Source: an uncultured Lachnospiraceae bacterium
GTDB lineage: Bacteria; Bacillota; Clostridia; Lachnospirales; Lachnospiraceae
Length of the DNA: 64,000 nucleotides
NCBI GenBank assembly: GCA_949502235.1
Contig: CATBDC010000008.1
Location: 33,831-97,830 of the forward strand
Direction: 5' to 3'
Shown here one piece after another: positions 42,930 through 52,161 of the stretch; position 1 is the stretch's first letter; each line of letters starts with the position of its first letter. Both the position numbers and the translations under genes were made by a program. The notes beneath the pieces were generated by a model. The model was not told the DNA's origin, searched no databases, and was given only the letters and a program-made list of their open reading frames with translations.

Positions 42930-43904
42930 TTATACAAAACTGCCTGCCCGGGGCTCCAGAACCAGATATAACAGATTCGCCGCCAGATTTCCGGCAAACA
43001 CAAACACTGCGCTGCATACAGCAATTCCAAGAAGCAGCGGCACATCTCCTCCAAGCCCTGCCGCTGTCAGGGCGCTTCCGATTCCCGGATAAGAAAATAC
43101 AGACTCCGCCAGCGCGATTCCTCCGAACAGCTCACTAAAGGAGGCAAACTGCACCGTTACAGCCGGCATCAGCGTATTTCGGATTCCGTGGCGCCAGATG
43201 ATCTGTCCTGTGCTTTCCCCTCTCGCCCTGGCATATAAAATAAACTCTTTGTTCAAAATCTCTATAAATTTCTGCCTTGTATAAAGGGCAGTCTTACCAG
43301 TTCCCAGTACACTTAAGGTAACTGCCGGAAGTATCATATGATAAATGCGGTCAAAAACCGTAACCTCCTCTGCCGTCTTTCCCATAGGCGTAGCAAGTCC
43401 AATAGGAAACCACCCAAGCCGCACCGCAAAAAAGCTTAGGAACAAAAGCCCGATCCAGAAGACAGGCGCAGACTGAAGCGTGAGGCTAAAGGTCTTAATC
43501 ACCTTGTCCGTAAGCTTTCCCTGCCGGACCGCTGCCAGCATGCCAAAAGCGTAGCCCAGTATTCCTGAAAAGAGCCACGCCGCCAGCATAAGGGCCAGAG
43601 AATATTTAAGCCTTTCTGCAATCACTGTTTTCACCGGCTTCTTGTAAGTAATGGATTCCCCCCAGTCACCGCAGACAAAATTTCCTGCCCACTTCAGGAA
43701 ACGGGTTACGGGCGGTTCCTTTAACCCCCAATGCCTTATGATCTCCTCCTTTGCCTCCTCTGAAAGGGTAGAATCTGTCCCGATATAAGCAGTCAGAGGA
43801 TCCACCGGGGATGCCTCCAGGAGAAGAAAGGATAAAATGCTGACGGCTATTAAAAGTGTAAGCAATCGTAATACTGTTTTTCCCATATATTTTAGCCGGG
43901 TCAT
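42930..43904 (-). CDS. ABC importer permease, DppB/NikB type
   Basis: The 324-residue permease has the family features: an N-terminal helix with LRLLTLLIAVSILSFLLLEA, the external segment LSEEAKEEIIRHWGLKEPPV, and the EAA loop KFIEILNKEFILYARARGES with HGIRNTLMPAVTV. ATG at 43904 follows AGGAGGAAGATAAGG. It starts 13 bases after the substrate-binding lipoprotein gene. Together with the DppC-type subunit it forms the channel. Confidence 0.93.
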   Translation of the reverse strand: MTRLKYMGKTVLRLLTLLIAVSILSFLLLEASPVDPLTAYIGTDSTLSEEAKEEIIRHWGLKEPPVTRFLKWAGNFVCGDWGESITYKKPVKTVIAERLKYSLALMLAAWLFSGILGYAFGMLAAVRQGKLTDKVIKTFSLTLQSAPVFWIGLLFLSFFAVRLGWFPIGLATPMGKTAEEVTVFDRIYHMILPAVTLSVLGTGKTALYTRQKFIEILNKEFILYARARGESTGQIIWRHGIRNTLMPAVTVQFASFSELFGGIALAESVFSYPGIGSALTAAGLGGDVPLLLGIAVCSAVFVFAGNLAANLLYLVLEPRAGSFV

Positions 43905-43917
43905 CCTTATCTTCCTC

Positions 43918-45528
43918 CTACTTAAATGTCCAGTCCTTCATATTGCAGATAATAGGAATCCCATGCCCGTGAGGATGGGGCACCTGGGTGGACACGGAAA
44001 TATCCACCCTGTCATTTACAAAATAGCAGTGTTCTATATTGACAAGATACAAATACGGAATTTCTTCCGCATATACTTCCTGTACTTCCTTCCATTTTTC
44101 CACAGCTTTCTCGTGATCCGCGCTTTCTATTGCTTCCCTTATCCCCGCATCCACCTGTGGATTTTCATATCCCGGTGTGTTGGAATACTGGGCAGTGAGG
44201 AATGTCTCCGAAGAAAACAGCTGGTGAATCACCATGGGATTAAACTGCCCGAAGCCCCACACGACTCCGGAGCTGTAGGAGGCCTTTGTAATCTCATCCC
44301 ATGTTGTCTGCTTCACTTGAATCTCTATACCAAGCTCACCTGCCTCCTCTGCAAGCGCTGCCGCAAGCTGGTAGCGATCCTGCTCATCAGAAGGGGTATA
44401 AACCTCAAAGGAACACCTTAAGTCTCCCTTTTCCCGGATGCCATCCCCGTCCGTGTCCTTCCATCCTGCTTCCAGAAGGAGCGCCTCTGCCTCCTCTTTT
44501 AGGCAGTCTGTTATTTCCGGCGCGTTGCCCCATTCAAGATTATCTGTAAATCCGTATGCCGGCACGCCAACGCCGTTAAAGGCATGCTCTATGATTTTTT
44601 TCCTGTCGATTCCGATATTTAAGGCTTCCCGCACCGCTTTGTCTGAAGTCACGTCATTTCCGGCCAGTACCTCCTCGCCATCCGGTGCTTCAACCGTCTG
44701 CAAAGGCCTGCAGGGAAGACTGATATTGCGCACGTCCATTGTCTCAAGCTTTTCCACATGCATGCCCGGTATCTCCTCCCCCGCATAGTTTGGCTGCACC
44801 ATGACAATGTCAAGCTGTCCGGAGCAGGCATTTGAAAATGCGGCTTCATTATCCATATTCACAAAAGCCGCCTTTTTTATCTTGGGAGCTCCGTCAAAAT
44901 AATCCTCATTGGCCTCTACGAGAAACTGCTGCCCCTCGTCATACTGCACAGCCTTAAAGGGCCCCGTACCCACCGGCAGCTCATTAAAGGCGTCACTGTC
45001 ATATCCGTCACTGGGGACAATCCCAAGCTGCGCCGTCATATCCAGAAAGGGGGAATATGGCTCCGACAAAGTAATTTTTACCGTCCGTTCATCCTCTGCC
45101 TCAATAAAAGCCATCTTGCTTAAATCCACCTTCTCATTGTTTCCCTGATTTTCCTTTACCGTCTCATAGGTAAACACTACATCCTCTGCCGTAAGCTCCG
45201 ATCCGTCATGGAAGGTAATCCCCTCCTTTAAAAGAAAGGTGTATGTAAGGGCATCCTCCGATATGTGAAAGCTCTCCGCCAAATCTCCCCCGTAGGTGGA
45301 ATCCGGCTGCACCTTAAGAAGGGCGTTGTTAATAAAGCTCCACCCATAAGAGAAACCTCCCTTTACCGGATCAAGGGAGCTCTCCCAGAAGCCGTGCCCC
45401 ACATAGCAGACAAGAGAATCCTTATCCTCCGCGCCCGCCTCTGTATTTTTCACCCCGGAATTTCCGCATGCAGATAAAGATAATATTAGCAGGCAGCAAA
45501 GGCTGCCAATTACACTCTTTCTTTTCAT
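43918..45528 (-). CDS. Substrate-binding lipoprotein, DppA/NikA type
   Basis: The 536-residue protein has a lipoprotein signal peptide (SVIGSLCCLLILSLSACGNS, lipobox LSAC with the acylated cysteine). SBP_bac_5 features follow: FHISEDALTYTFLLKEGITF, HDGSELTAEDVVFTYET, and KAVREALNIGIDRKKIIEHA. The protein captures peptide or a metal-chelate outside the membrane. The short ATPase pair and nearby CsoR gene with a histidine tail make nickel or another metal a possibility, but key NikA residues cannot be judged by eye. The ATG at 45528 has GGAGG upstream and gives the clean signal peptide. Promoter at 45562-45591. Confidence 0.92.
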   Translation of the reverse strand: MKRKSVIGSLCCLLILSLSACGNSGVKNTEAGAEDKDSLVCYVGHGFWESSLDPVKGGFSYGWSFINNALLKVQPDSTYGGDLAESFHISEDALTYTFLLKEGITFHDGSELTAEDVVFTYETVKENQGNNEKVDLSKMAFIEAEDERTVKITLSEPYSPFLDMTAQLGIVPSDGYDSDAFNELPVGTGPFKAVQYDEGQQFLVEANEDYFDGAPKIKKAAFVNMDNEAAFSNACSGQLDIVMVQPNYAGEEIPGMHVEKLETMDVRNISLPCRPLQTVEAPDGEEVLAGNDVTSDKAVREALNIGIDRKKIIEHAFNGVGVPAYGFTDNLEWGNAPEITDCLKEEAEALLLEAGWKDTDGDGIREKGDLRCSFEVYTPSDEQDRYQLAAALAEEAGELGIEIQVKQTTWDEITKASYSSGVVWGFGQFNPMVIHQLFSSETFLTAQYSNTPGYENPQVDAGIREAIESADHEKAVEKWKEVQEVYAEEIPYLYLVNIEHCYFVNDRVDISVSTQVPHPHGHGIPIICNMKDWTFK

Positions 45529-45561
45529 AGCATATCCTCCGAAAAACTTAAGATTTGCCTT

Positions 45562-45591
45562 ATTATACATGCCTGCGCAGAATGTGGGCAA
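45562..45591 (-). promoter_or_regulatory. Promoter of the ABC importer operon
   Basis: On the minus strand TTGCCC (45591-45586), an 18-base gap and a perfect TATAAT (45567-45562), 34 bases from the lipoprotein start. Confidence 0.65.
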
Positions 45592-45613
45592 GCCTCCCGG
45601 GGGGATAAAAATA

Positions 45614-45654
45614 ACCGCTGTCCTTCACACCCGTAAGATGTTTGCGACAGCGGT
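45614..45654 (-). terminator. Terminator after the MalY-type gene
   Basis: On the minus strand ACCGCTGTC (45654-45646) pairs with GACAGCGGT (45622-45614) around a 23-base loop and is followed by TATTTTTATC. Confidence 0.65.
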
Positions 45655-45664
45655 ATAAAATTAA

Positions 45665-45720
45665 TGTGTCCGCTTATAGGAATGACATCTTCGCACTGCC
45701 GTCCTTCGAACGCTATTTCC
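45665..45720. repeat. Degenerate fragment of the palindromic repeat element
   Basis: Between the malY stop and its terminator, GCTTATAGGAATGACATCTT-like sequence (45672-45691) and CACTGCCGTCCTTCGAACG match GCTTATAGGAAGGGCATCTT and the end ACTGCCGTCC...TCGAACG of the full elements, in the same order and with few changes. Only one end of an element is left. Confidence 0.6.
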
Positions 45721-45722
45721 CC

Positions 45723-46937
45723 CTATGCATTAAATACATATTTATCAAGCCTGTCAAAAGCCTCTTTCACCCTACTTAAGGGCAGGGCCAGATTCATACG
45801 GATTGCATAAGGTCCGTGGAACATCCGTCCGTCCTGCCAGATAACTCCCACATCCGTACCTGCTTTTTGCAGCTCGTCTATTGTCCTGTTATGGGCCTCG
45901 CACCACTTCCGGCAGTCCAGAAACAGCATATAGGTTCCCTGGGGTTTACTAAGCTCTACCCCCTCAAAATGTTCTTTAATGAAATCGCAGGCATAATCCA
46001 CATTTCCTCCGATTACTTCGCACAGCTCATCCACCCATTCATACCCTTCCGGCCTGTAGGCTCCAATCAGCGCATGCATGGATATGACATTCATATTATT
46101 ATAATGGCATTTGCTGCTCATGGCATTTACACGGTCACGGAGATATTTATTGTAAATAATATGGTAGCTTCCTACAAGTCCCGCCAGATTAAAGGTTTTG
46201 CTCGGAGCATAAAAGGCCATCGTGCGGTTTCTCGCATCCTCGCTTACAGACTGGGTCGGTATGTGCTTATGACCTTTCAGAATAATATCAGACCATATCT
46301 CGTCTGATATCACATAGCAGTCATTGGACTTATAAACCTCCATTGCCTTTTCAATCTCCCAGCGCTCCCACACGCGGCCGCAGGGATTGTGAGGGCTGCA
46401 GAAAATTGCCGCATGGATATTCTCTGCCTTAAGCTTTGCGTCCATATCCTCGTAATCCATACGCCAGATCCCATCTTCATCCAGCTTAAGCGGACTATGT
46501 ACAATCTTATACCCCCCATTTGTAAGGCTGGCAGTAAAGCCAATATAGGTAGGGCTGTGCACAAGCACCCCGTCCCCCGGCGCCGCCAGACACGCCAGTG
46601 CTGACATAACTCCGCCTAACACGCCGTTCTCATATCCAATATCCTCTTTTTCAAGACCCTCTACCCCATTTCTGGTCTCCTGCCATCTGATAATAGAATC
46701 CAGATATTCCGCGGAAGGTGAAAAATAGCCATACAAAGCATGATCTGCCCTGTTTTTAATGGCCTCCGGGATTGTAGGCACCGTAGGAAAATTCATATCC
46801 GCCACCCACATAGGAATCGCGTCAAAGCCCTCCTTCGGCCCCGGAATGTCAAAAACACCTTTCTTCTGTCCAATCGCATCCACTGCCATTGCGTCTTTAC
46901 CGTGCCGGTCAATAATTGAAGTAAAATCGTATTTCAT
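45723..46937 (-). CDS. MalY/PatB-type PLP aminotransferase (C-S beta-lyase)
   Basis: The 404-residue fold-type I PLP enzyme has the MalY/PatB pattern: AIPMWVADMNFPTVPTIPEA, HALYGYFSPSAEYLDSIIRW, FCSPHNPCGRVW, DEIWSDIILKGHKHIPTQS and the PLP lysine in FYAPSKTFNLAGL. Such proteins cleave cystathionine or cysteine to pyruvate, ammonia and thiol. MalY also moonlights as a regulator in E. coli. ATG at 46937 follows AGGGGAAAGAAGAT; a longer frame begins 32 codons earlier without a ribosome site. It is transcribed away from the DHH gene, with palindromic sequence in the shared upstream region. Confidence 0.93.
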   Translation of the reverse strand: MKYDFTSIIDRHGKDAMAVDAIGQKKGVFDIPGPKEGFDAIPMWVADMNFPTVPTIPEAIKNRADHALYGYFSPSAEYLDSIIRWQETRNGVEGLEKEDIGYENGVLGGVMSALACLAAPGDGVLVHSPTYIGFTASLTNGGYKIVHSPLKLDEDGIWRMDYEDMDAKLKAENIHAAIFCSPHNPCGRVWERWEIEKAMEVYKSNDCYVISDEIWSDIILKGHKHIPTQSVSEDARNRTMAFYAPSKTFNLAGLVGSYHIIYNKYLRDRVNAMSSKCHYNNMNVISMHALIGAYRPEGYEWVDELCEVIGGNVDYACDFIKEHFEGVELSKPQGTYMLFLDCRKWCEAHNRTIDELQKAGTDVGVIWQDGRMFHGPYAIRMNLALPLSRVKEAFDRLDKYVFNA

Positions 46938-46981
46938 ATCTTCTTTCCCCTTTCTTCTTGTCAGACATAAACTCCTTTGAA

Positions 46982-47017
46982 GTATAGTTTCTAAACTATA
47001 CACAAGTGTACTATACT
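46982..47017. promoter_or_regulatory. Palindromic operator upstream of malY
   Basis: GTATAGTTTCTAAACTATAC (46982-47001) is a perfect 20-base palindrome. A related half, AGTGTACTATACT, follows at 47005-47017. The TATAG units lie about 45-80 bases upstream of the malY start, overlapping the likely promoter. The spacing suits a dimeric GntR- or MarR-type regulator not encoded in the window. Confidence 0.6.
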
Positions 47018-47106
47018 CTTTCTCAAAATGCAATTGTTTTTTAGCAAAAGATTTGAGATAATATATTTACAGTTAGAAAAAATACAAAAATGCGAGGTCA
47101 GCATCC

Positions 47107-48615
47107 ATGAAACTAAAAGATCTTGAATCCTATAAAAAAATCGTCATCCAATGCCACGATAACCCTGACGCAGATGCTCTGGCATCAGGCTTTGGCCTGT
47201 ATGTTTATTTTCACCAGAAGAAAATCCCTGTCACCTTCCTGTACAGCGGGCCTTTCCGTATCCAAAAAAGCAACCTGGTTCTCATGATAAAGGAGCTTGA
47301 GATACCTGTAGAATACATAGAAAAGGATTCCCTTTCTCCCCTCGGGGCTGATGAGCTTTTGATTACCGTTGACTGCCAGTACGGAGCTGGAAATGTTACA
47401 AAGCTCACAGCAGAAAATGCTGCTGTGATCGACCACCATCAGCCTGAAACAGACGCACTTCCCCTTACGCTGATTGACTCTGGCTGCGGAAGCTGTTCTA
47501 CCATTATATGGCGGCTTCTTAAAGACGCCCATTTCCCCGTCAGCGAAGATGAAAGGCTTGCAACTGCCCTCTATTACGGGCTATACACTGATACAAACCA
47601 GCTAAGTGAAATCGATAATCCCTATGATAAGGATATGCGGGACGAGCTTCCCTTTGATAAGACTCTCATCACAAGGCTTAGAAACTGCAATTTTTCCCTG
47701 GATGAGCTTGAAATTGCCGGCGTGGCGCTTCTGCGCCATATCTTCAATGAAGCAAACCGCTATGCCGTTGTAAAGGCAAGACCCTGTGATCCCAATATCC
47801 TCGGCCTTATCAATGACCTGATTCTTCAGGTAGACATGGTAGACAAAAGTGTTGTATTCAGCGAGCTTACCGGCGGAATCAAGCTGTCAGTCCGAAGCTG
47901 TGTGAAGGAGGTCCGGGCAGATGAACTGGCCCGCTTTCTTACAGAGGGAATGGGAAGCGGCGGCGGACATATGGAAAAAGCCGGCGGTTTTATCAGTAAG
48001 CGCCGTTATCATGAAACCCATCCGGGAGTCAGCGTGGAAACCTATCTCTCCCAAAGGCTGGACGCCTATTTCGCAGAATTCGATATTATTTACGCAGAAG
48101 AGAGTCCGGCAGACGTCTCTGGCATGATAAAATACAGAAAAAAAAGGATCCCTGCCGGCTTCGTAAAATCCGGCGACATCCTTCCTGAAGGAACTCCCCT
48201 TCTCATACGGACTCTTAAGGGAGATGTGGACATCTCTGTTTCTGATGATGTCTACATCATGATTGGACTTTACGGAGATATATATCCCATCAGCAGGGAA
48301 AAATTTGAATACTCTTATAAGCCGGCTGGCGGAACCTGCCAGATTGATGCCTCCTATACTCCTACAGTTAAAAATCTGCAGACCGGCGAGATGCACAGCC
48401 TCCTCGAATACGCGCAGAACTGTATCTGCCTTGATGAAGCCTTTATTTATGCAAAACCTCTCGAAAGGTCGGTCAAGGTATTTCCTCTGTGGGATAACAG
48501 TAAATACCTTCTGGGGAAAAGGGGTGATTTTCTTGCAGTTCGCCCGGATGATCTCCATGATATTTACATCATAGAAAAAGATATTTTCGGCAGACTATAT
48601 GAAGCAGCCCTTTAG
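47107..48615 (+). CDS. DHH family phosphoesterase (NrnA-like) with C-terminal extension
   Basis: The 502-residue protein has a DHH domain: CHDNPDADALASGFGLYVYF, LLITVDCQYGAG, AVIDHHQPETD and LYYGLYTDTNQL. DHHA1 features follow (GGIKLSVRSC, GSGGGHMEKAGGF). NrnA-type proteins degrade short oligoribonucleotides and pAp. NrnA is about 310-340 residues; here about 165 extra residues follow from IKYRKKRIPAGFVKSGDILP, with no motif recognised. It is divergent from malY. The stop codon lies inside the terminator at 48601-48640. Confidence 0.88.
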   Translation: MKLKDLESYKKIVIQCHDNPDADALASGFGLYVYFHQKKIPVTFLYSGPFRIQKSNLVLMIKELEIPVEYIEKDSLSPLGADELLITVDCQYGAGNVTKLTAENAAVIDHHQPETDALPLTLIDSGCGSCSTIIWRLLKDAHFPVSEDERLATALYYGLYTDTNQLSEIDNPYDKDMRDELPFDKTLITRLRNCNFSLDELEIAGVALLRHIFNEANRYAVVKARPCDPNILGLINDLILQVDMVDKSVVFSELTGGIKLSVRSCVKEVRADELARFLTEGMGSGGGHMEKAGGFISKRRYHETHPGVSVETYLSQRLDAYFAEFDIIYAEESPADVSGMIKYRKKRIPAGFVKSGDILPEGTPLLIRTLKGDVDISVSDDVYIMIGLYGDIYPISREKFEYSYKPAGGTCQIDASYTPTVKNLQTGEMHSLLEYAQNCICLDEAFIYAKPLERSVKVFPLWDNSKYLLGKRGDFLAVRPDDLHDIYIIEKDIFGRLYEAAL

Positions 48616-48640
48616 GCTGCTTCTGTTCTTATCATTTTTC
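48601..48640 (+). terminator. Terminator overlapping the DHH stop codon
   Basis: GAAGCAGCC (48601-48609) pairs with GGCTGCTTC (48615-48623) around CTTTA and is followed by TGTTCTTATCATTTTT. The stem includes the last codons of the gene. Confidence 0.82.
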
Positions 48641-50028
48641 CCATTTCCTGTACAGAATTTTACAGGTCTTTTTATAACAGGCAATCCCATACTTATGAAT
48701 GGTCTGTAATCCATCCTGTTCAAGGGCAGTCATATATTGCATTGCATCAATCTGATTCATTGCTTCCTGACATGCCCAGTCTGCTTAAACCAGGAACGGA
48801 CTCGCTTTTCATAGATCCCAAGAACTTCTCTATTTGGAATTATAAGTTTGTGAACTCCGTTTTCAGGTCTTCCGGCATCCGTAAGATATCCTGTTGCAAA
48901 AAGCACACTCCACAAATAAGTTTGACGCAAATCCTCATCTTTGTCTTCAAAATCTGTATAGGTCAATTCTGGAATCAGCATTTTTTCCACAGAATCACCG
49001 GAAATCAAGGCTTCTATCTGACTCTTTGTTGTCTCTGTGGCTGACGCAATAATATCCTGCACTATCCGATTACTACTACTGTTCTCCCAATGTGCTTCCA
49101 TCGGTGCATCCTTCCATGCCCGAAGCTTATCACATTGATTAATCACATCCCATGGACAATAAACGTCAACAAATCCAAAATGATAACCGTCATACCATTC
49201 TTTTATATCCTTATATCGTTGCCCTATACCGTAATATTCCAGCATTTTTTTCACTTCATCGTCTGTAAAGCCAAAATACTCTGCACACTCCACATCTGAA
49301 ATTGTCCGGATTTTAAAGTTATTCAATCCTGTAAAAATACTTTCCCTTGCAATACGAAGACAGCCTGTAATTACTGCAAACTCAAGGTTTTTATTCGTTT
49401 TAAGCGCCTGACTGAATAGTGAACGGATTAGCTGGATCATTGGAGCATAATAGTGGTTTTGATAAGCTTTATCCAGAGGCACATCGTATTCATCTATCAG
49501 GACAATCACCGGCTGTCCGTAATGTTTACAAAGAATTCTGGTTAGTAGCTTTAAACTTCCCTGAAGAAACGCACTTTTTTCGAAATTACCGTCCAGTAAT
49601 TGTAAAAACCGCTCCTTTTCGGACAATGACAGCCTGTCACTTTCTAAAAGAAAGCTATACCGCTCTGCCTCTTCGCTGACAATCATTCCTAAACTATCAT
49701 ATGCTGTCTGAAAATCTAACCCTTCCACATCCTTCAGGCTGATTGAAATCACCGGATATCTGCCCATATACTGTCTGCAAATCTCTGTTTCCTTCGCAAT
49801 ATCCAATCCATCGAATAAAGAAGTATCCGCTCCAATTTCAAAAAAAGATTTGAGCATATCCAGATTAAGGCTTTTCCCAAAACGCCGTGGTCTCGTAAAC
49901 AGGTTCACGCTTCCTCTGGTTTCCAGAAGCTCTGCAATAAATCTGGTTTTGTCCACGTAGTAAAAACCCTTTGTCCTGATATTTCCGAAAAACTCTTCTC
50001 CTATCGGAAGCTTTAACATATCTGGCAT
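48632..50028 (-). pseudogene. Decayed AAA-ATPase/PD-(D/E)XK protein (DUF1703 type) with internal deletion
   Basis: The first 412 or so residues resemble the family: FYYVDKTRFIAELLETRGSV, RPRRFGKSLNLDML P-loop, VIVLIDEYDVPLDKA Walker B, and WYDGYHFGFVDVYCPWDVIN. The frame continues to IPNREVLGIYEKRVRSWFKQ and then closes after seven odd residues at 48757. A second frame starting at that point gives WACQEAMNQIDAMQYMTALE and then IHKYGIACYKKTCKILYRK up to a stop at 48632. That is the normal C-terminal end of the family. About 100-130 residues with the nuclease core are missing and the junction is out of frame. ATG at 50028 follows GGAGGTAGATGT. Confidence 0.85.
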
Positions 50029-50107
50029 ACATCTACCTCCGGCACAATTTTTTCCATCATCAGATGGGTTAGGCTCATTGTATCATTCCTAAAAATGATA
50101 TGCAAGG

Positions 50108-51421
50108 TTACTGATGCAAAAACGAAAGCCACTCCTTAATTTCTCTCTCCTTCCCATTATCCCCCGGTTCATAGAATACAGTCCCTTCTATCTCCTCCGG
50201 CATATACTGCTGTTTTACATAATGGTTGGGATAGTCATGTGCATATTTATACACGATGCCATGTCCAAGCTTTCCAGCTCCTTTATAATGAGCATCCTGA
50301 AGATGTACCGGAACTGTCGTCTTATAATTTCTTACATTTTCCATGGCTCTGCTGATGGCGTTTACCGCCGAATTACTCTTGGGTGCTGACGCCACATAAA
50401 GCACTGCCTGGGATAAAATGATCTGCGCCTCCGGCATCCCAACTCTCTCCACTGCCTGGGCCGCAGAAACTGCCACCGTAAGAGCCATGGGATCCGCATT
50501 TCCCACATCCTCGGACGCACAGATCATAATCCTTCTGGCAATAAACTTAATATCCTCCCCTGCATAGAGCATCTTGGCCAGATAATACACTGCCGCATCC
50601 GGGTCAGACCCTCTCATACTCTTAATGAACGCGGAAATCGTATCATAGTGATTGTCTCCCGTCTTATCGTAGCGCACCACCCGCTTCTGGATACACTGTG
50701 AGGCTGTCTCCACCGTAATATGAATCTTTCCGTCCTGGCTTCTTTCTGTCGTAAGGATTCCAAGCTCTATGGCATTTAACGCGTTTCTTGCGTCACCCCC
50801 TGAGATATCTGCAAGGAAATCAAGAGCCTCGTCATCAATCACCGCGCCGTAGCTTCCCATTCCCTTTTCCACATCGTATACCGCCCTAAGGAGAAGGGTT
50901 TTTATTTCTTCTTTCTCAAGAGGATAGAGCTCAAAGATGCTGGAGCGTGAAATAAGCGCTCCGTTCACCTCAAAATATGGGTTTTCTGTCGTTGCTCCAA
51001 TCAGGGTGATCGTTCCATCCTCCACAAAGGGAAGCAGATAGTCCTGCTGACCCTTATTAAACCTGTGAATCTCATCAACAAAAAGAATGGTTTTTTTCTG
51101 ATACATGCCAAGGGAATCCTTCGCTTTTTTTACCACCTCTTCCATGTCCTTTTTCCCGGCCGCCGTGGCATTAATCTGGGTAAACTCCGCGCTGGTCGTA
51201 TGGGCTATCACCCTGGCAAGTGTTGTCTTACCTGTTCCCGGAGGCCCGTAGAAAATAATAGAGCCAAGCTTATCCGCCTTGATAGCCCGGTAGAGAAGCT
51301 TGTCCTTCCCGATAATGTGCTGCTGGCCTACTACCTCCTCAAGGGTTACCGGCCTAAGCCTTGAGGCCAGAGGGGCCTCCTTATCCATATTTTTTTCTCT
51401 GGCATATTCAAATAAATCCAT
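50108..51421 (-). CDS. rarA: Replication-associated recombination protein A (RarA/MgsA)
   Basis: The 437-residue AAA+ clamp-loader-like ATPase acts at stalled replication forks. It has Walker [18 protein letters not shown], Walker [16 protein letters not shown], sensor 1 [13 protein letters not shown] and the arginine finger [12 protein letters not shown], followed by the tetramerisation domain ([38 protein letters not shown]). ATG at 51421 has GGAGG upstream. It starts five bases after tcdA ends and likely shares its transcript. Confidence 0.96.
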   Translation of the reverse strand: MDLFEYAREKNMDKEAPLASRLRPVTLEEVVGQQHIIGKDKLLYRAIKADKLGSIIFYGPPGTGKTTLARVIAHTTSAEFTQINATAAGKKDMEEVVKKAKDSLGMYQKKTILFVDEIHRFNKGQQDYLLPFVEDGTITLIGATTENPYFEVNGALISRSSIFELYPLEKEEIKTLLLRAVYDVEKGMGSYGAVIDDEALDFLADISGGDARNALNAIELGILTTERSQDGKIHITVETASQCIQKRVVRYDKTGDNHYDTISAFIKSMRGSDPDAAVYYLAKMLYAGEDIKFIARRIMICASEDVGNADPMALTVAVSAAQAVERVGMPEAQIILSQAVLYVASAPKSNSAVNAISRAMENVRNYKTTVPVHLQDAHYKGAGKLGHGIVYKYAHDYPNHYVKQQYMPEEIEGTVFYEPGDNGKEREIKEWLSFLHQ

Positions 51422-51426
51422 TTCCC

Positions 51427-52155
51427 TTATCCTCCTATCAAATCCCGAAGCGCTTCACCTGCAATCAAAAGCCCCGCTGCCGGCGGCACAAAGGAAATAC
51501 TTCCCGGAGGCAGGCTCTTTCGTCCCTCTTCCTCCCCGGATACAAAATCCCGCCTTGCTATCTCCAGCGGCTTTTCCTTCGAATACAGCACCTTTAAGCG
51601 TTTGACGCCTCTTTTCTTAAGCTCCCTTCTCATCACACGGCACAAGGGACACACGCTTGTTTCATAAATATCTGCGATCTCAAAAAGCTCCCCGTGAAGC
51701 TTATTTCCCGTGCCCATGCTGCTGATAAGGGGAATCCCGTACTCCTGCGCCTTTTCTGCAATTGCAAGCTTCGCTGTCACCGTATCAATGGCGTCTATTA
51801 TATAATCGGGCCTTTCAGCAAGTATCTCCTCTATATTCTCCGGCAGGACAAAGGTCTCATAGGTAATAACCTCCGTCCCCGGGCATATATCTGCGATTCT
51901 CTCCTTCATCACCTCTGTCTTAAAACGCCCCAGCGTACTGTGGTAAGCAATAGACTGGCGGTTAATATTGGTAAGGGAAACCTTGTCGTTATCTGCCAGG
52001 ACAAGACTTCCCACACCGCATCTTGCAAGGGCTTCGATACAGTGAGAGCCAACCCCTCCCACGCCAAATACAAGGACTCTCGATGCCCTAAGCCTCTCAA
52101 GTCCTTCCCTTCCTATCAGTAATTCTGTTCTTTCAAATTCATTCATGTCCGTCAT
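51427..52155 (-). CDS. tcdA: tRNA threonylcarbamoyladenosine dehydratase (TcdA/CsdL-like)
   Basis: The 242-residue E1-like enzyme has the ATP-binding GVGGVGSHCIEALARCGVG, VSLTNINRQ and the CxxC pair SVCPLCRVMRRELKKRGVK. TcdA converts t6A37 to cyclic ct6A in tRNAs that decode ANN codons, using ATP. It begins six bases after the deacetylase stop and precedes rarA. Confidence 0.94.
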   Translation of the reverse strand: MTDMNEFERTELLIGREGLERLRASRVLVFGVGGVGSHCIEALARCGVGSLVLADNDKVSLTNINRQSIAYHSTLGRFKTEVMKERIADICPGTEVITYETFVLPENIEEILAERPDYIIDAIDTVTAKLAIAEKAQEYGIPLISSMGTGNKLHGELFEIADIYETSVCPLCRVMRRELKKRGVKRLKVLYSKEKPLEIARRDFVSGEEEGRKSLPPGSISFVPPAAGLLIAGEALRDLIGG

Positions 52156-52161
52156 CTTCTT

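Noticed and set aside
45529..45591. Longer N-terminus of the substrate-binding lipoprotein
   Set aside because: It would put 21 residues before the signal peptide and runs across the predicted promoter -10 box.
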